Below are positions 35,922-43,979 of a stretch of DNA of 64,000 nucleotides, piece by piece. Below the pieces are notes generated by a model. The model worked only from the letters and a program-made list of their open reading frames with translations, was not told the DNA's origin and did not search any database. Positions within the stretch are counted from its first letter, which is position 1, and every line of letters starts with the position of its first letter. The position numbers and the translations under genes are program-made. This DNA is from Verrucomicrobia bacterium CG1_02_43_26 (lineage in GTDB: Bacteria; Verrucomicrobiota; Verrucomicrobiia; Opitutales; CG1-02-43-26), in contig MNWT01000005.1 of assembly GCA_001872735.1 (NCBI GenBank), positions 1 to 64,000 on the forward strand. The letters run 5' to 3'.

Positions 35922-38900
35922 CTAAGCCGATAGACTCATGAGCTGTTGGTAAATAGCCTCAATCGACATTTGCGCAAGTTGTTCTAAGGTAAACTTACCC
36001 TGCTTAAATTCCGGTAACATTGTCAACTTTTCACTCAACACCAAGTTGCGATTTGCTGCAACTTCATCAACGCGTTTAATCGGCATAAAATGAGGAGCTG
36101 AAAGCAGCAACGAAGGGCGTTCTTTAACAATTTTACGGATGAAGTGAACAGCTTCAGCGAAACGATCCAGTTCCGCCTTAGTATAACTTTCAGTCGGCTC
36201 TATCATTAAACCGAGAGGATCCGGAAAGGATACCGTAGGCGCATGAAAACCAAAATCCAGGAAGAGTTTTCCTATATTACCCGGCAGGGACGCTTTGGTA
36301 AAACCTTGTTTTTCCAGTTGCGTAAATTCGTTGGCATCCAAGGTAATGATAAACTCGTGCATGCGAGGTATGTTCTTGCTTGCGGGAATAACCTCAAATG
36401 AATCACTGAGTTTATCAAATAAATAACGGGATGCGAGAACCGCTGTAGCGGACATATTCTTAACGCCTTCTTTCCCTAAACGGAGCAAATAGGCATAACA
36501 GCGCACTTTATGAGCAAAATTACCCCAATGGCGGTGAAAAGAGCCAACGCTCGATCTCGGCCGCACGGGCTTGTACATACCCATTTTCTCAATAATTTGG
36601 TAGCCAGGCAAGTAATCCGCCAACTTATCACTGACTGCTAGAATAGCGTCACCCGGTCCTCCGCCACCATGAGGGATGGACCATGTTTTATGAAGATTGC
36701 TATGAATGGCATCAACACCGAGAGCGGCTATATTAACCCAACCGGCAATGGCGTTTAAATTCGCACCGTCCATATAGACAAGACCCCCAAGAGCATGAAT
36801 TTTGTCTGCAACTTTTCTAAAGTCCGTCTCAAAGATCCCTGAGGTATTTGGGTTCGTAATCATTATTCCGGAAATCCGCTCACCATATTTAGCAAGAACA
36901 CCGTCCAGAGCCTTAAGATCTAAGCAGCCTGTATTTTTATCCGCATCCAAGCCAATAATATTTTCGTGCTTGTAGCCAGCCATAGCAGCGCTAGCAAAAT
37001 TGGTACCATGGGCGGATTTGGGGATGAGGACAATATCACGCGTCTCTTCACTGTTCTCCTTATGATAAGCCTGAAACATCTTCAAGGCAACCAGCTCGCC
37101 CTGAGCGCCCGCAACGGGTTGTGTGGTAACGGCTGCCAATCCTGTGATTTTCTTAAACCACTCTTGTATCTCTGCTAGAATACGCATCGCTCCCTGAACA
37201 TCCTCGACAGGTGCTTGCGGGTGAATATTTGTAAAGCCAGGCAGATTAGCTGCATATTCATTTAACAAAGGATTGTACTTCATGGTACAAGAACCTAAGG
37301 GATAGCAGGTATCCTTTGGGCTAATATTCATATTACCCAATTGGTTATAATAATCCTTGATATACTCTAAAGACAATTGCGGTATACCTACTCTTCCAAA
37401 ACGGATATAGTTTGGCGGGATAGAAGGAACGTATGTAGTGCCTGCTGACTTTCCATAATTTTCCTCGAAAAAGGCAATCAATTGCTCACGGTCTGCCTCT
37501 GTCTGTAAATCGGAGAACGATATCTTTAAATAGTTTTCAGACATGTTACCAACCCGATCCGAAATATCCACGCCAATATGAAGGTTTTGCTTTTGCCCCT
37601 TCTTAATGGCCTTTTTTGCTGGCTCCGGGAGAAGGACTACAAACTCATTAAAGAAAGGAGACTGTGGAAATGCCAAATAAATACCATCAATCGATGCAAT
37701 ACGGCTAGCGACATTATAGGCCTTATCCTTACCAGAAAGGCAAGATGAGCTCATACCAAATTCTCCTTTTGCTAAAATAGCAGCACCGGCTAACGTAGCC
37801 AGAAAAGCTTGATTTGAGCAAATATTAGAAGTCGCTTTGTCCTTTCGAATGTGCTGCTCTCTGGTAGAGAGAACCATGGTGTAACATTCTTTGTTGTCCA
37901 CATCCTTCGATTTGCCAACAAAACGCCCTGGAGTTTGCCGCACATCGTTTTTACAATCTTCGTTATAACGAACTCCAAAAACACCCAATCCCGGGCCGCC
38001 AAAATTAGGGCCAATGGCCAAATGCTGCCCTTCCCCGACAAGTATATTCGCACCTTTTTGGCCAAACGTGGAGGGCTGGCGTAAACCGCCTGTAGCCAAT
38101 AATGCCGGGTCCACTACCGCGATACTTTTAACATCGTAGTCATCAGCTATATCAGTGACCGTGTTAACGTCTTCTAAAAGTCCGAAATGGTTAATTTGAG
38201 GAAACGCGATTGCTGCGATTTTTTCTTCATTTCCATCAAGCAGATCATACAAGGCATCGAAATCCAAAAGACCTGTTTGTTTCTTAAGCGGCACCATTTT
38301 CAAATGAATGCCAGTGTGTTGCACCAATGAACGGACAACCTCCAGATCCTGCGGCAAAAGACCCGAGCTCAGTAATACCGTATCTGCATTTGGCTTCATC
38401 CGCAAGGCGCAACAGATCGCTTCGTACAACGCCGTTGCCCTATCATAAAGAGATGTGTTGATAGCTTCAAATCCGGTTAAGGAAGACATCAAACACTGGT
38501 AGATCCAGTGGCTAATTAAAGTTCCTTGGCTTCTTTCAGGCTGATACGGAGTGTACGCTGTTGCCAAATTTGCGTTTTGAGCGATATGAGCAACAATCGG
38601 GTGTGTCTTGTAAACCGGTAAGCCATCTCCTAAAAATGAAACACACTGTGTATTCATTTTAGAAATCTGTTCCATGATAGCTTTTACATCGTCGTAAGAT
38701 TGTTCTTCAGGGAGATCATAGGCTTCACCAAACAAAGCACCGCTAGGAAGATGTGCAAAAAGAGCCTCTAGAGAATCTAAATTAAGGGCATCCAGCATAT
38801 CTTGAATGTCTTTTTCGGAAGCAGGTATATAATGCCGAGACTCCTCCCTCTTTGAAACATTATTTTTATGCATAATTGAAGGCAATGTTGACATTTTCAT
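35922..38900 (-). CDS. gcvP: Glycine dehydrogenase (decarboxylating), fused P-protein
   Basis: 992 residues. P-protein of the glycine cleavage system: PLP-dependent decarboxylation of glycine and transfer of aminomethyl to lipoyl-GcvH. The N-terminal half corresponds to subunit 1 of the two-subunit type, the C-terminal half to subunit 2, joined near residue 475. The PLP lysine is Lys738 in N-L-H-K-T-W, followed by the glycine-rich H-G-G-G-G-P-G. D-T-C-Y-P-L-G-S-C-T-M-K-Y-N-P is conserved. The first 25 residues before the family start are extra; Met10 is an alternative. GcvT, GcvH and lipoamide dehydrogenase are not in the window. Confidence 0.95.
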   Translation of the reverse strand: MKMSTLPSIMHKNNVSKREESRHYIPASEKDIQDMLDALNLDSLEALFAHLPSGALFGEAYDLPEEQSYDDVKAIMEQISKMNTQCVSFLGDGLPVYKTHPIVAHIAQNANLATAYTPYQPERSQGTLISHWIYQCLMSSLTGFEAINTSLYDRATALYEAICCALRMKPNADTVLLSSGLLPQDLEVVRSLVQHTGIHLKMVPLKKQTGLLDFDALYDLLDGNEEKIAAIAFPQINHFGLLEDVNTVTDIADDYDVKSIAVVDPALLATGGLRQPSTFGQKGANILVGEGQHLAIGPNFGGPGLGVFGVRYNEDCKNDVRQTPGRFVGKSKDVDNKECYTMVLSTREQHIRKDKATSNICSNQAFLATLAGAAILAKGEFGMSSSCLSGKDKAYNVASRIASIDGIYLAFPQSPFFNEFVVLLPEPAKKAIKKGQKQNLHIGVDISDRVGNMSENYLKISFSDLQTEADREQLIAFFEENYGKSAGTTYVPSIPPNYIRFGRVGIPQLSLEYIKDYYNQLGNMNISPKDTCYPLGSCTMKYNPLLNEYAANLPGFTNIHPQAPVEDVQGAMRILAEIQEWFKKITGLAAVTTQPVAGAQGELVALKMFQAYHKENSEETRDIVLIPKSAHGTNFASAAMAGYKHENIIGLDADKNTGCLDLKALDGVLAKYGERISGIMITNPNTSGIFETDFRKVADKIHALGGLVYMDGANLNAIAGWVNIAALGVDAIHSNLHKTWSIPHGGGGPGDAILAVSDKLADYLPGYQIIEKMGMYKPVRPRSSVGSFHRHWGNFAHKVRCYAYLLRLGKEGVKNMSATAVLASRYLFDKLSDSFEVIPASKNIPRMHEFIITLDANEFTQLEKQGFTKASLPGNIGKLFLDFGFHAPTVSFPDPLGLMIEPTESYTKAELDRFAEAVHFIRKIVKERPSLLLSAPHFMPIKRVDEVAANRNLVLSEKLTMLPEFKQGKFTLEQLAQMSIEAIYQQLMSLSA

Positions 38901-38963
38901 TGGGTAATTTGAAACTTTAGGTATAATTTGGAGAGGAAATAGTGACTTTTATAAAGCCACGAT

Positions 38964-38991
38964 TTGACATAAGATAGCATTAATGTAACTA
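38964..38991 (+). promoter_or_regulatory. Predicted promoter for nth with very short leader
   Basis: Perfect TTGACA (38964-38969), 16-bp spacer, TAACTA (38986-38991). The predicted start near 38998 leaves about 7 nt before the ATG at 39005. It lies between the divergent gcvP and nth genes. Confidence 0.45.
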
Positions 38992-39004
38992 TGGCAAGCT
39001 TAGA

Positions 39005-39634
39005 ATGAATAAAAAAAACAAAACAAGTTATATATCATTAAAGCTCAAAGAGTTATACCCTAGCCCTCCAATCCCCCTACGCCACAAAGATCCCTTCACA
39101 TTACTAGTTGCAGTCGTGCTTTCTGCCCGTTGTACAGATGAGCGCGTCAACAAAACCACGCCAGCTCTCTTTGCCTTAGCTGATAATCCCTACGATATGG
39201 CGAAACTCAAGCCTGAAGAGGTTCAGGAAATCATTCGCCCCTGTGGTCTCTCTCCTCAGAAATCGAAAGGCATCGTTGGATTATCTAAAATAATCGTAAA
39301 AAAACACGGTGGAAAGGTGCCGCAAACCTTTGAAGATTTGGAAGCCCTCCCCGCAGTGGGTCATAAAACAGCTTCGGTTGTCATGACACAGGCCTTCGGC
39401 AAACCTGCTTTTCCGGTAGACACTCACATCATTCGCCTGGCCAAGCGCTGGGGTCTATCCCAGGGTAAAACCCCCGAAAAAATTGAACAGGATCTCAAAA
39501 GGCAATTCCCTGAAGAATCCTGGCATGATCTACACCTCCAAATGATCTATTACGGGCGGGAGCACTGCACCGCCCGAGGGTGTGATGGTACAAAATGCGA
39601 AATATGCCGTTATTTAAAGGAGCATTTTGAATAA
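39005..39634 (+). CDS. nth: Endonuclease III
   Basis: 209 residues. Base-excision repair glycosylase/AP lyase removing oxidised pyrimidines. The helix-hairpin-helix L-P-A-V-G-H-K-T-A-S (with the catalytic Lys) and the catalytic Asp in V-D-T-H-I are intact. The C-terminal cysteine cluster is C188, C193, C198, C201 (C-x4-C-x4-C-x2-C), unlike the C-x6-C-x2-C-x5-C spacing of E. coli Nth, so the 4Fe-4S cluster may be bound differently or be lost. Start ATG has no Shine-Dalgarno. A hairpin terminator at 39658 follows. Confidence 0.93.
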   Translation: MNKKNKTSYISLKLKELYPSPPIPLRHKDPFTLLVAVVLSARCTDERVNKTTPALFALADNPYDMAKLKPEEVQEIIRPCGLSPQKSKGIVGLSKIIVKKHGGKVPQTFEDLEALPAVGHKTASVVMTQAFGKPAFPVDTHIIRLAKRWGLSQGKTPEKIEQDLKRQFPEESWHDLHLQMIYYGREHCTARGCDGTKCEICRYLKEHFE

Positions 39635-39657
39635 AATCTATTAATTGAGCAAAAAAC

Positions 39658-39700
39658 CAACCCACCTTCAGTGAGTGCTGATGAGGTGGGTTGTTGTTGA
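39658..39700. terminator. Bidirectional terminator between nth and the 39734 gene
   Basis: 10-bp stem CAACCCACCT (39658-39667) with AGGTGGGTTG (39684-39693), with extra TCAG/CTGA pairing in the loop; an A-run lies on the left (which serves the minus strand as a T-run) and TTGTTG on the right. Suits the convergent genes. Confidence 0.7.
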
Positions 39701-39733
39701 AAACTCGATTTATTATTTACCGGAGAAAAGGCC

Positions 39734-40387
39734 CTATTCCCCTATCCATTTTAGAGGCGTAATTTTGATTTTCAAAACAAGTCTAGGTGTGGTGCCACCA
39801 GGTCCAAACCCCACCTCAACCTTTGCTGCTACCATAGGCACACGATTCCGGCCAATATCGGCATCAAGGGTTATAGGAAACTCCGTGACCGAGCTATGTC
39901 CATCCTTATATTCCAGTTGCCTATCTGTCAAAATACTCACGTATACGGTCTCGGGAAATTTCACTCCGGTTTTAAATGTTGTCAGAGGAAGAATTTGTAC
40001 AACATGCACACCTTTTTTCTGATCATGAAACAACTTTTTGTTTTTTATCATTAAATCTGGATACTTACCACTAGAACTCACGATTCGTTCCAGATTACCT
40101 TGCTGTGGAGAAGAACCATAATCGCCATTAGGAGTAAACTCGTATAGATAAAAAGCAAAAACCTCTGGGGTCAATGTCACTGTGCTTCCATCCGGTCGCG
40201 TCAACGGAACAGAAACCAATTCAACTTCTACCTTAACATCCTCTACGGGAGGTTTTGTTAACAAGCTACTAACACCTGTAGTGTTTGTTGCAGTTTGATT
40301 TTGCGCATTTAACACGCCTACACCGAACAAAACAAAACAAATACCCAATAAAGTGCGCCCCAATAATTTATTCTTTAACATTTCCAT
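39734..40387 (-). CDS. Exported protein of unknown function
   Basis: 217 residues from ATG 40387; an AAGGAG at 40399-40404 also allows TTG 40393 as start. A signal peptide with hydrophobic core ends L-N-A-Q. The mature protein is strand-rich with alternating Val and charged residues (V-K-V-E-V-E-L-V-S-V-P-L) and no cysteine pairs, probably a periplasmic or secreted beta protein. It is similar in size and style to the genes at 19835, 60094 and 60739, but I cannot align them with confidence. It stands alone between two strand switches. Confidence 0.65.
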   Translation of the reverse strand: MEMLKNKLLGRTLLGICFVLFGVGVLNAQNQTATNTTGVSSLLTKPPVEDVKVEVELVSVPLTRPDGSTVTLTPEVFAFYLYEFTPNGDYGSSPQQGNLERIVSSSGKYPDLMIKNKKLFHDQKKGVHVVQILPLTTFKTGVKFPETVYVSILTDRQLEYKDGHSSVTEFPITLDADIGRNRVPMVAAKVEVGFGPGGTTPRLVLKIKITPLKWIGE

Positions 40388-40528
40388 AATCAACAATACT
40401 CCTTATTTTCAAACTCTAATGGCAATTAAACAATTCTTATACTCACTATACCCCAATAAATCTCAAAATCAAACGGCATTCCCATTTTTTCTTCCCAATT
40501 TCACGTATACTGGCATAATAGCATTGTT

Positions 40529-43177
40529 GTGGGAAATTGGCTTAAAACCTTTATTATTATCTTTTGTGCGAGCGTAGCAGGTTTATTACTGCAGGCTACC
40601 CCCTTAGACGTTGCTAGCCAACCGGATTCATCTCTGGATGATCGGATGCTTACCGTTTCCGCACAGGATGCTTTAGAAAACGGTTTTCCTGAGATTGCTG
40701 AACATTTATACACGCAAAAGTTAGAATCCAGTAAATCATTGAGCACTGCTGAAAGAAATGCATCACTTACGGGCCTGATCTCAAGCCTCATCGCCCAAGA
40801 GAGATACGAAGAGGCCCAGGCGTTGCTTTCGAGCATAGAAGATACTGTTTCTGAAAATGGGCTTCAATCCGCTATTGTTAATTATAATTTAGAAAACTAT
40901 AAAGCTGCTCAAGAAACCTTTCAAGCACTGACGCTAGAAACGCTTCCTCAGAACGCATATTATTGGTATTATTTGACTGGAGGATTAATCCAGCTTGAGC
41001 AACCCAACGAGCGTTCTTGGTATGGTGTGATTACCGATTTTATAACGTTTGATACCAAATCAGACAAAAAGAAGCGTGCCGTCTCCCTTTTGAACAAAGC
41101 GCTTACGCATAGCCGCACTCCGTATCAAACCGCACAAGCAGAAGCCATTTTATTTCGTATTCAAATTTTCTCTGAGCCGGTTGATGAAAGCCTTATCCTC
41201 TCGCTCAAGAAGAAACTGGATCAAAACGAGGGCAAACCCGAAAGGTTTCTTTATCTTAAGGAGTATAGTATTGCGCTAGATGCTATGGGCAAAAAAGAGG
41301 AAGCCCTTTTAGCCCTGGAAGAGGCTTTGGAGAGGTTAAGTCCATCAGAATTAGAAGAACGCCCTACATTACTGCTTCTTGTAGGATTAATTGCCGGAGA
41401 GCAAACGTCTGCGGGCAATGTAGCGTTAAAATCGCTTTTATATGAAACAAATCGTACTGATTTGGGCAAAATAGCGCTCAGTATTTTGAATTCCGAACGT
41501 AATATAAAAAGCAATTCCCAAGAATACCTTAGTTTCATCAGTTACTTAATAGAGGATCCGTATGGTCACCCGCTTCGAGATGCTTTATATTACTCAAAAG
41601 CGCAGGCCTATTATGTTCTGAATAAACACGCGGAAGCGGAACTGGAAGCACGTGTTCTTTTAGAAAAATTTCCAGGATCCGAATACAGGACACCTGCTTT
41701 ATGGCTTTTGGCAAAAATTGCGTGGAGTAAAAACCCGCCCAGCTATCGCTTGGTCGCTACTTATTTAAACACGATACGCGCAGGCGTAAGCGACCCCTAT
41801 GAACGTGCTTGGATCAGCCAAATGATCGCCGATAGTTATTTTAAAAATAAGGATTTTGAGAACGCGTCTGAAATTTACAAACAAACGCTAGAAAATGCTC
41901 CGGAGGATTTTCCCAAGGGCACCCTTTTATTCCAAAAAGTGGTATCAGACATTTCTGCCAAACAGCTCGAAAAGGCTAAGGAAACATTGGACGATTGGGG
42001 CGTAAACCCTTCTATCGATAATCAAAATCGCTGGCGCGCGGAGTGGAACCTGATCACCGCACTCAAAAAGGAGAATAATATTGATAATGCGTTACAGCGT
42101 TTAAATAAAAAGTTGGCTGAAGAAAATTCTGAATACCCTTCACCGGAACTTGTCTTGAGGCTCATGTGGCTAAAAGCTCAGCTTTCCATGGAAGCCGGAG
42201 ACTATCAAGTCGTCCCCTCAATGGCAGACTACATCATTAACCGCTTGGATCTGGTCGATACTGCCACGATGGACAATGAACAACAAGAGTTGATAGCCGG
42301 GCATACCCTCCTCCTTAAAGGCCAAGCACTCATTCTTTCCGGAGAGGGAGAACAGGGGATCGCCGTTTTAGAAGTTTTAAGAACCAAGTACCCGCAAAGT
42401 AATGCCGCCATTCAATCCTATTTAATTGAAGCACGCCATTACGCGGCGAGTAATAATACTGTTAACGCCCAACATAAACTGATCGACTTGGTAAATCTGC
42501 ATCCCGATGCGGAACACGCCCCCATAGCACTCTTCGAAGCCGCTATTAATGCGGAATCTCGTGGAACACCCCAAGCCTACCGGCAGGCTTTGCTCATTCT
42601 AGAGCGTATTGTCGAAGAGTATCCAAAGCATTTCCTGAAATATTATGCTCGGCTAAAACAAGCAGATATTTTGCGTGAAATGAATAATTTTGGCGCTGCT
42701 CAGCTCGTCTACGAAAACCTATTACACCAAGAACCCGAGCACCCTGAGTATTATTACACTGAGCTTGCCCGCGGAAATTGTTTACTCGCACAGGGCAGCA
42801 AAGAGGCCGTTCATTACAAGGAAGCGGAAAGCATTTTTGAGCATTTGTATGAGCTTCCTAATTTAAAGGAGGATCTACAGGTGGAAGCAGGCTACAAGCT
42901 TGGTTTCTCTTTGATGAGACAAAATAACCCCAAGCGCGCCAAGGAAATTTACTGGAACCTGGTTTCCCGATTTCTCATCAACCGTGATAACGCCATAACA
43001 TACCCTCCAAAAGCAAAGTATTGGATCGCGCGCTCGATCTTTGAGCTAGCCAATTTGTTTGAAGAAGAAAGCGCTTATGAGCGGTCTCGGGCAGCCTACA
43101 CTTTAATACTCGAATACAATCTACCCGGGCAATCCCTGGCAAAAGAAAAAATACAATCTACTCATAATGCTTCATGA
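40529..43177 (+). CDS. Large tetratricopeptide-repeat protein, exported or membrane-anchored
   Basis: 882 residues from a GTG. The N-terminal hydrophobic stretch (about residues 5-22) is a signal peptide or anchor. The rest is built of helical TPR-like units with A-x3-Y and L-G patterns: A-E-A-E-L-E-A-R-V-L-L, N-A-S-E-I-Y-K-Q-T-L-E, A-A-Q-L-V-Y-E-N-L-L and others. Such proteins scaffold complexes in the periplasm. The stop overlaps the ExbB-type gene by 4 bp, so the two are made together; TPR proteins paired with ExbB/TolQ channels suggest an energy-transducing envelope complex. The exact function is unknown. Confidence 0.8.
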   Translation: MGNWLKTFIIIFCASVAGLLLQATPLDVASQPDSSLDDRMLTVSAQDALENGFPEIAEHLYTQKLESSKSLSTAERNASLTGLISSLIAQERYEEAQALLSSIEDTVSENGLQSAIVNYNLENYKAAQETFQALTLETLPQNAYYWYYLTGGLIQLEQPNERSWYGVITDFITFDTKSDKKKRAVSLLNKALTHSRTPYQTAQAEAILFRIQIFSEPVDESLILSLKKKLDQNEGKPERFLYLKEYSIALDAMGKKEEALLALEEALERLSPSELEERPTLLLLVGLIAGEQTSAGNVALKSLLYETNRTDLGKIALSILNSERNIKSNSQEYLSFISYLIEDPYGHPLRDALYYSKAQAYYVLNKHAEAELEARVLLEKFPGSEYRTPALWLLAKIAWSKNPPSYRLVATYLNTIRAGVSDPYERAWISQMIADSYFKNKDFENASEIYKQTLENAPEDFPKGTLLFQKVVSDISAKQLEKAKETLDDWGVNPSIDNQNRWRAEWNLITALKKENNIDNALQRLNKKLAEENSEYPSPELVLRLMWLKAQLSMEAGDYQVVPSMADYIINRLDLVDTATMDNEQQELIAGHTLLLKGQALILSGEGEQGIAVLEVLRTKYPQSNAAIQSYLIEARHYAASNNTVNAQHKLIDLVNLHPDAEHAPIALFEAAINAESRGTPQAYRQALLILERIVEEYPKHFLKYYARLKQADILREMNNFGAAQLVYENLLHQEPEHPEYYYTELARGNCLLAQGSKEAVHYKEAESIFEHLYELPNLKEDLQVEAGYKLGFSLMRQNNPKRAKEIYWNLVSRFLINRDNAITYPPKAKYWIARSIFELANLFEEESAYERSRAAYTLILEYNLPGQSLAKEKIQSTHNAS

Positions 43178-43848
43178 ACTCGATAACCATTAACATACTT
43201 TCGCAAGGCGGGCCTTTAATGTGGCCATTAGTACTCCTTAGCCTATTGGGATTGGCTATTTTTATCGAGCGTGTGCTTTTCCTTCATCGCGGGAATATTC
43301 GCTCAGGCGAATTTTTGTCCGGAATTAAGAATCTGTTACGTAAAAGAAGATTGATTGAAGCGTTAACGGTGTGTGAAGAAACACAAAGCCCAATTGCGAT
43401 GATCGTGAAATCCGCTCTGATACACCACAGTGAACCCGAGGGCAAGGTTCGCTCTGCCATCCAAAGCACCGCACTCGCAGAAATTCCTGTCATGGAAAGG
43501 CGTACGGGCACACTGGGGATGATAGCTAAAATAGCTCCCATGATCGGCCTTTTGGGAACGTTGATCGCATTATTTCAGGCTTACTTAAAAATGGAATCTA
43601 TCGGTGCGTATGTAAATAGCCCGGAATTGACCGGGTATATCGCACAGGCTCTTTTAACAACACTGTTCGGCATTGCAATAGCCATTATCGCTTATATTGC
43701 TCACCACTTTTTAATCGGTCGCATAACTGCTATCGTTAATAACATGGAATGGGTTGCCAACGACATTGTCCAATTCTTACTCTATGATTTGCCTGATGAA
43801 GAGCAGACCGCACCTATCAGCCTCGAAAAAGACTCGAGTATGACTTGA
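43174..43848 (+). CDS. MotA/TolQ/ExbB-type proton channel protein
   Basis: 224 residues, three membrane segments (about 16-34, 120-145, 150-175). Family signature L-G-L-L-G-T-(V/L)-type region appears as I-A-P-M-I-G-L-L-G-T-L-I-A-L-F, and the cytoplasmic helical domain lies between segments 1 and 2. These proteins form pentameric channels around a dimer of ExbD/TolR and couple proton flow to envelope work. No ExbD or TolR gene follows; the next gene is a kinase after 131 bp. The partner must be encoded elsewhere. Confidence 0.9.
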   Translation: MNSITINILSQGGPLMWPLVLLSLLGLAIFIERVLFLHRGNIRSGEFLSGIKNLLRKRRLIEALTVCEETQSPIAMIVKSALIHHSEPEGKVRSAIQSTALAEIPVMERRTGTLGMIAKIAPMIGLLGTLIALFQAYLKMESIGAYVNSPELTGYIAQALLTTLFGIAIAIIAYIAHHFLIGRITAIVNNMEWVANDIVQFLLYDLPDEEQTAPISLEKDSSMT

Positions 43849-43979
43849 TTTTGTCCGTCCAGTGAAGGCATTTAATAGGAAATAAAAACTTGAGTCCTAA
43901 CACTATTTAAATTAGCATTAAAGTAGGTCTACTGCTAATTCCAAGCTACCCCAAAATTGCTTTTATTGACCCAGAACAC

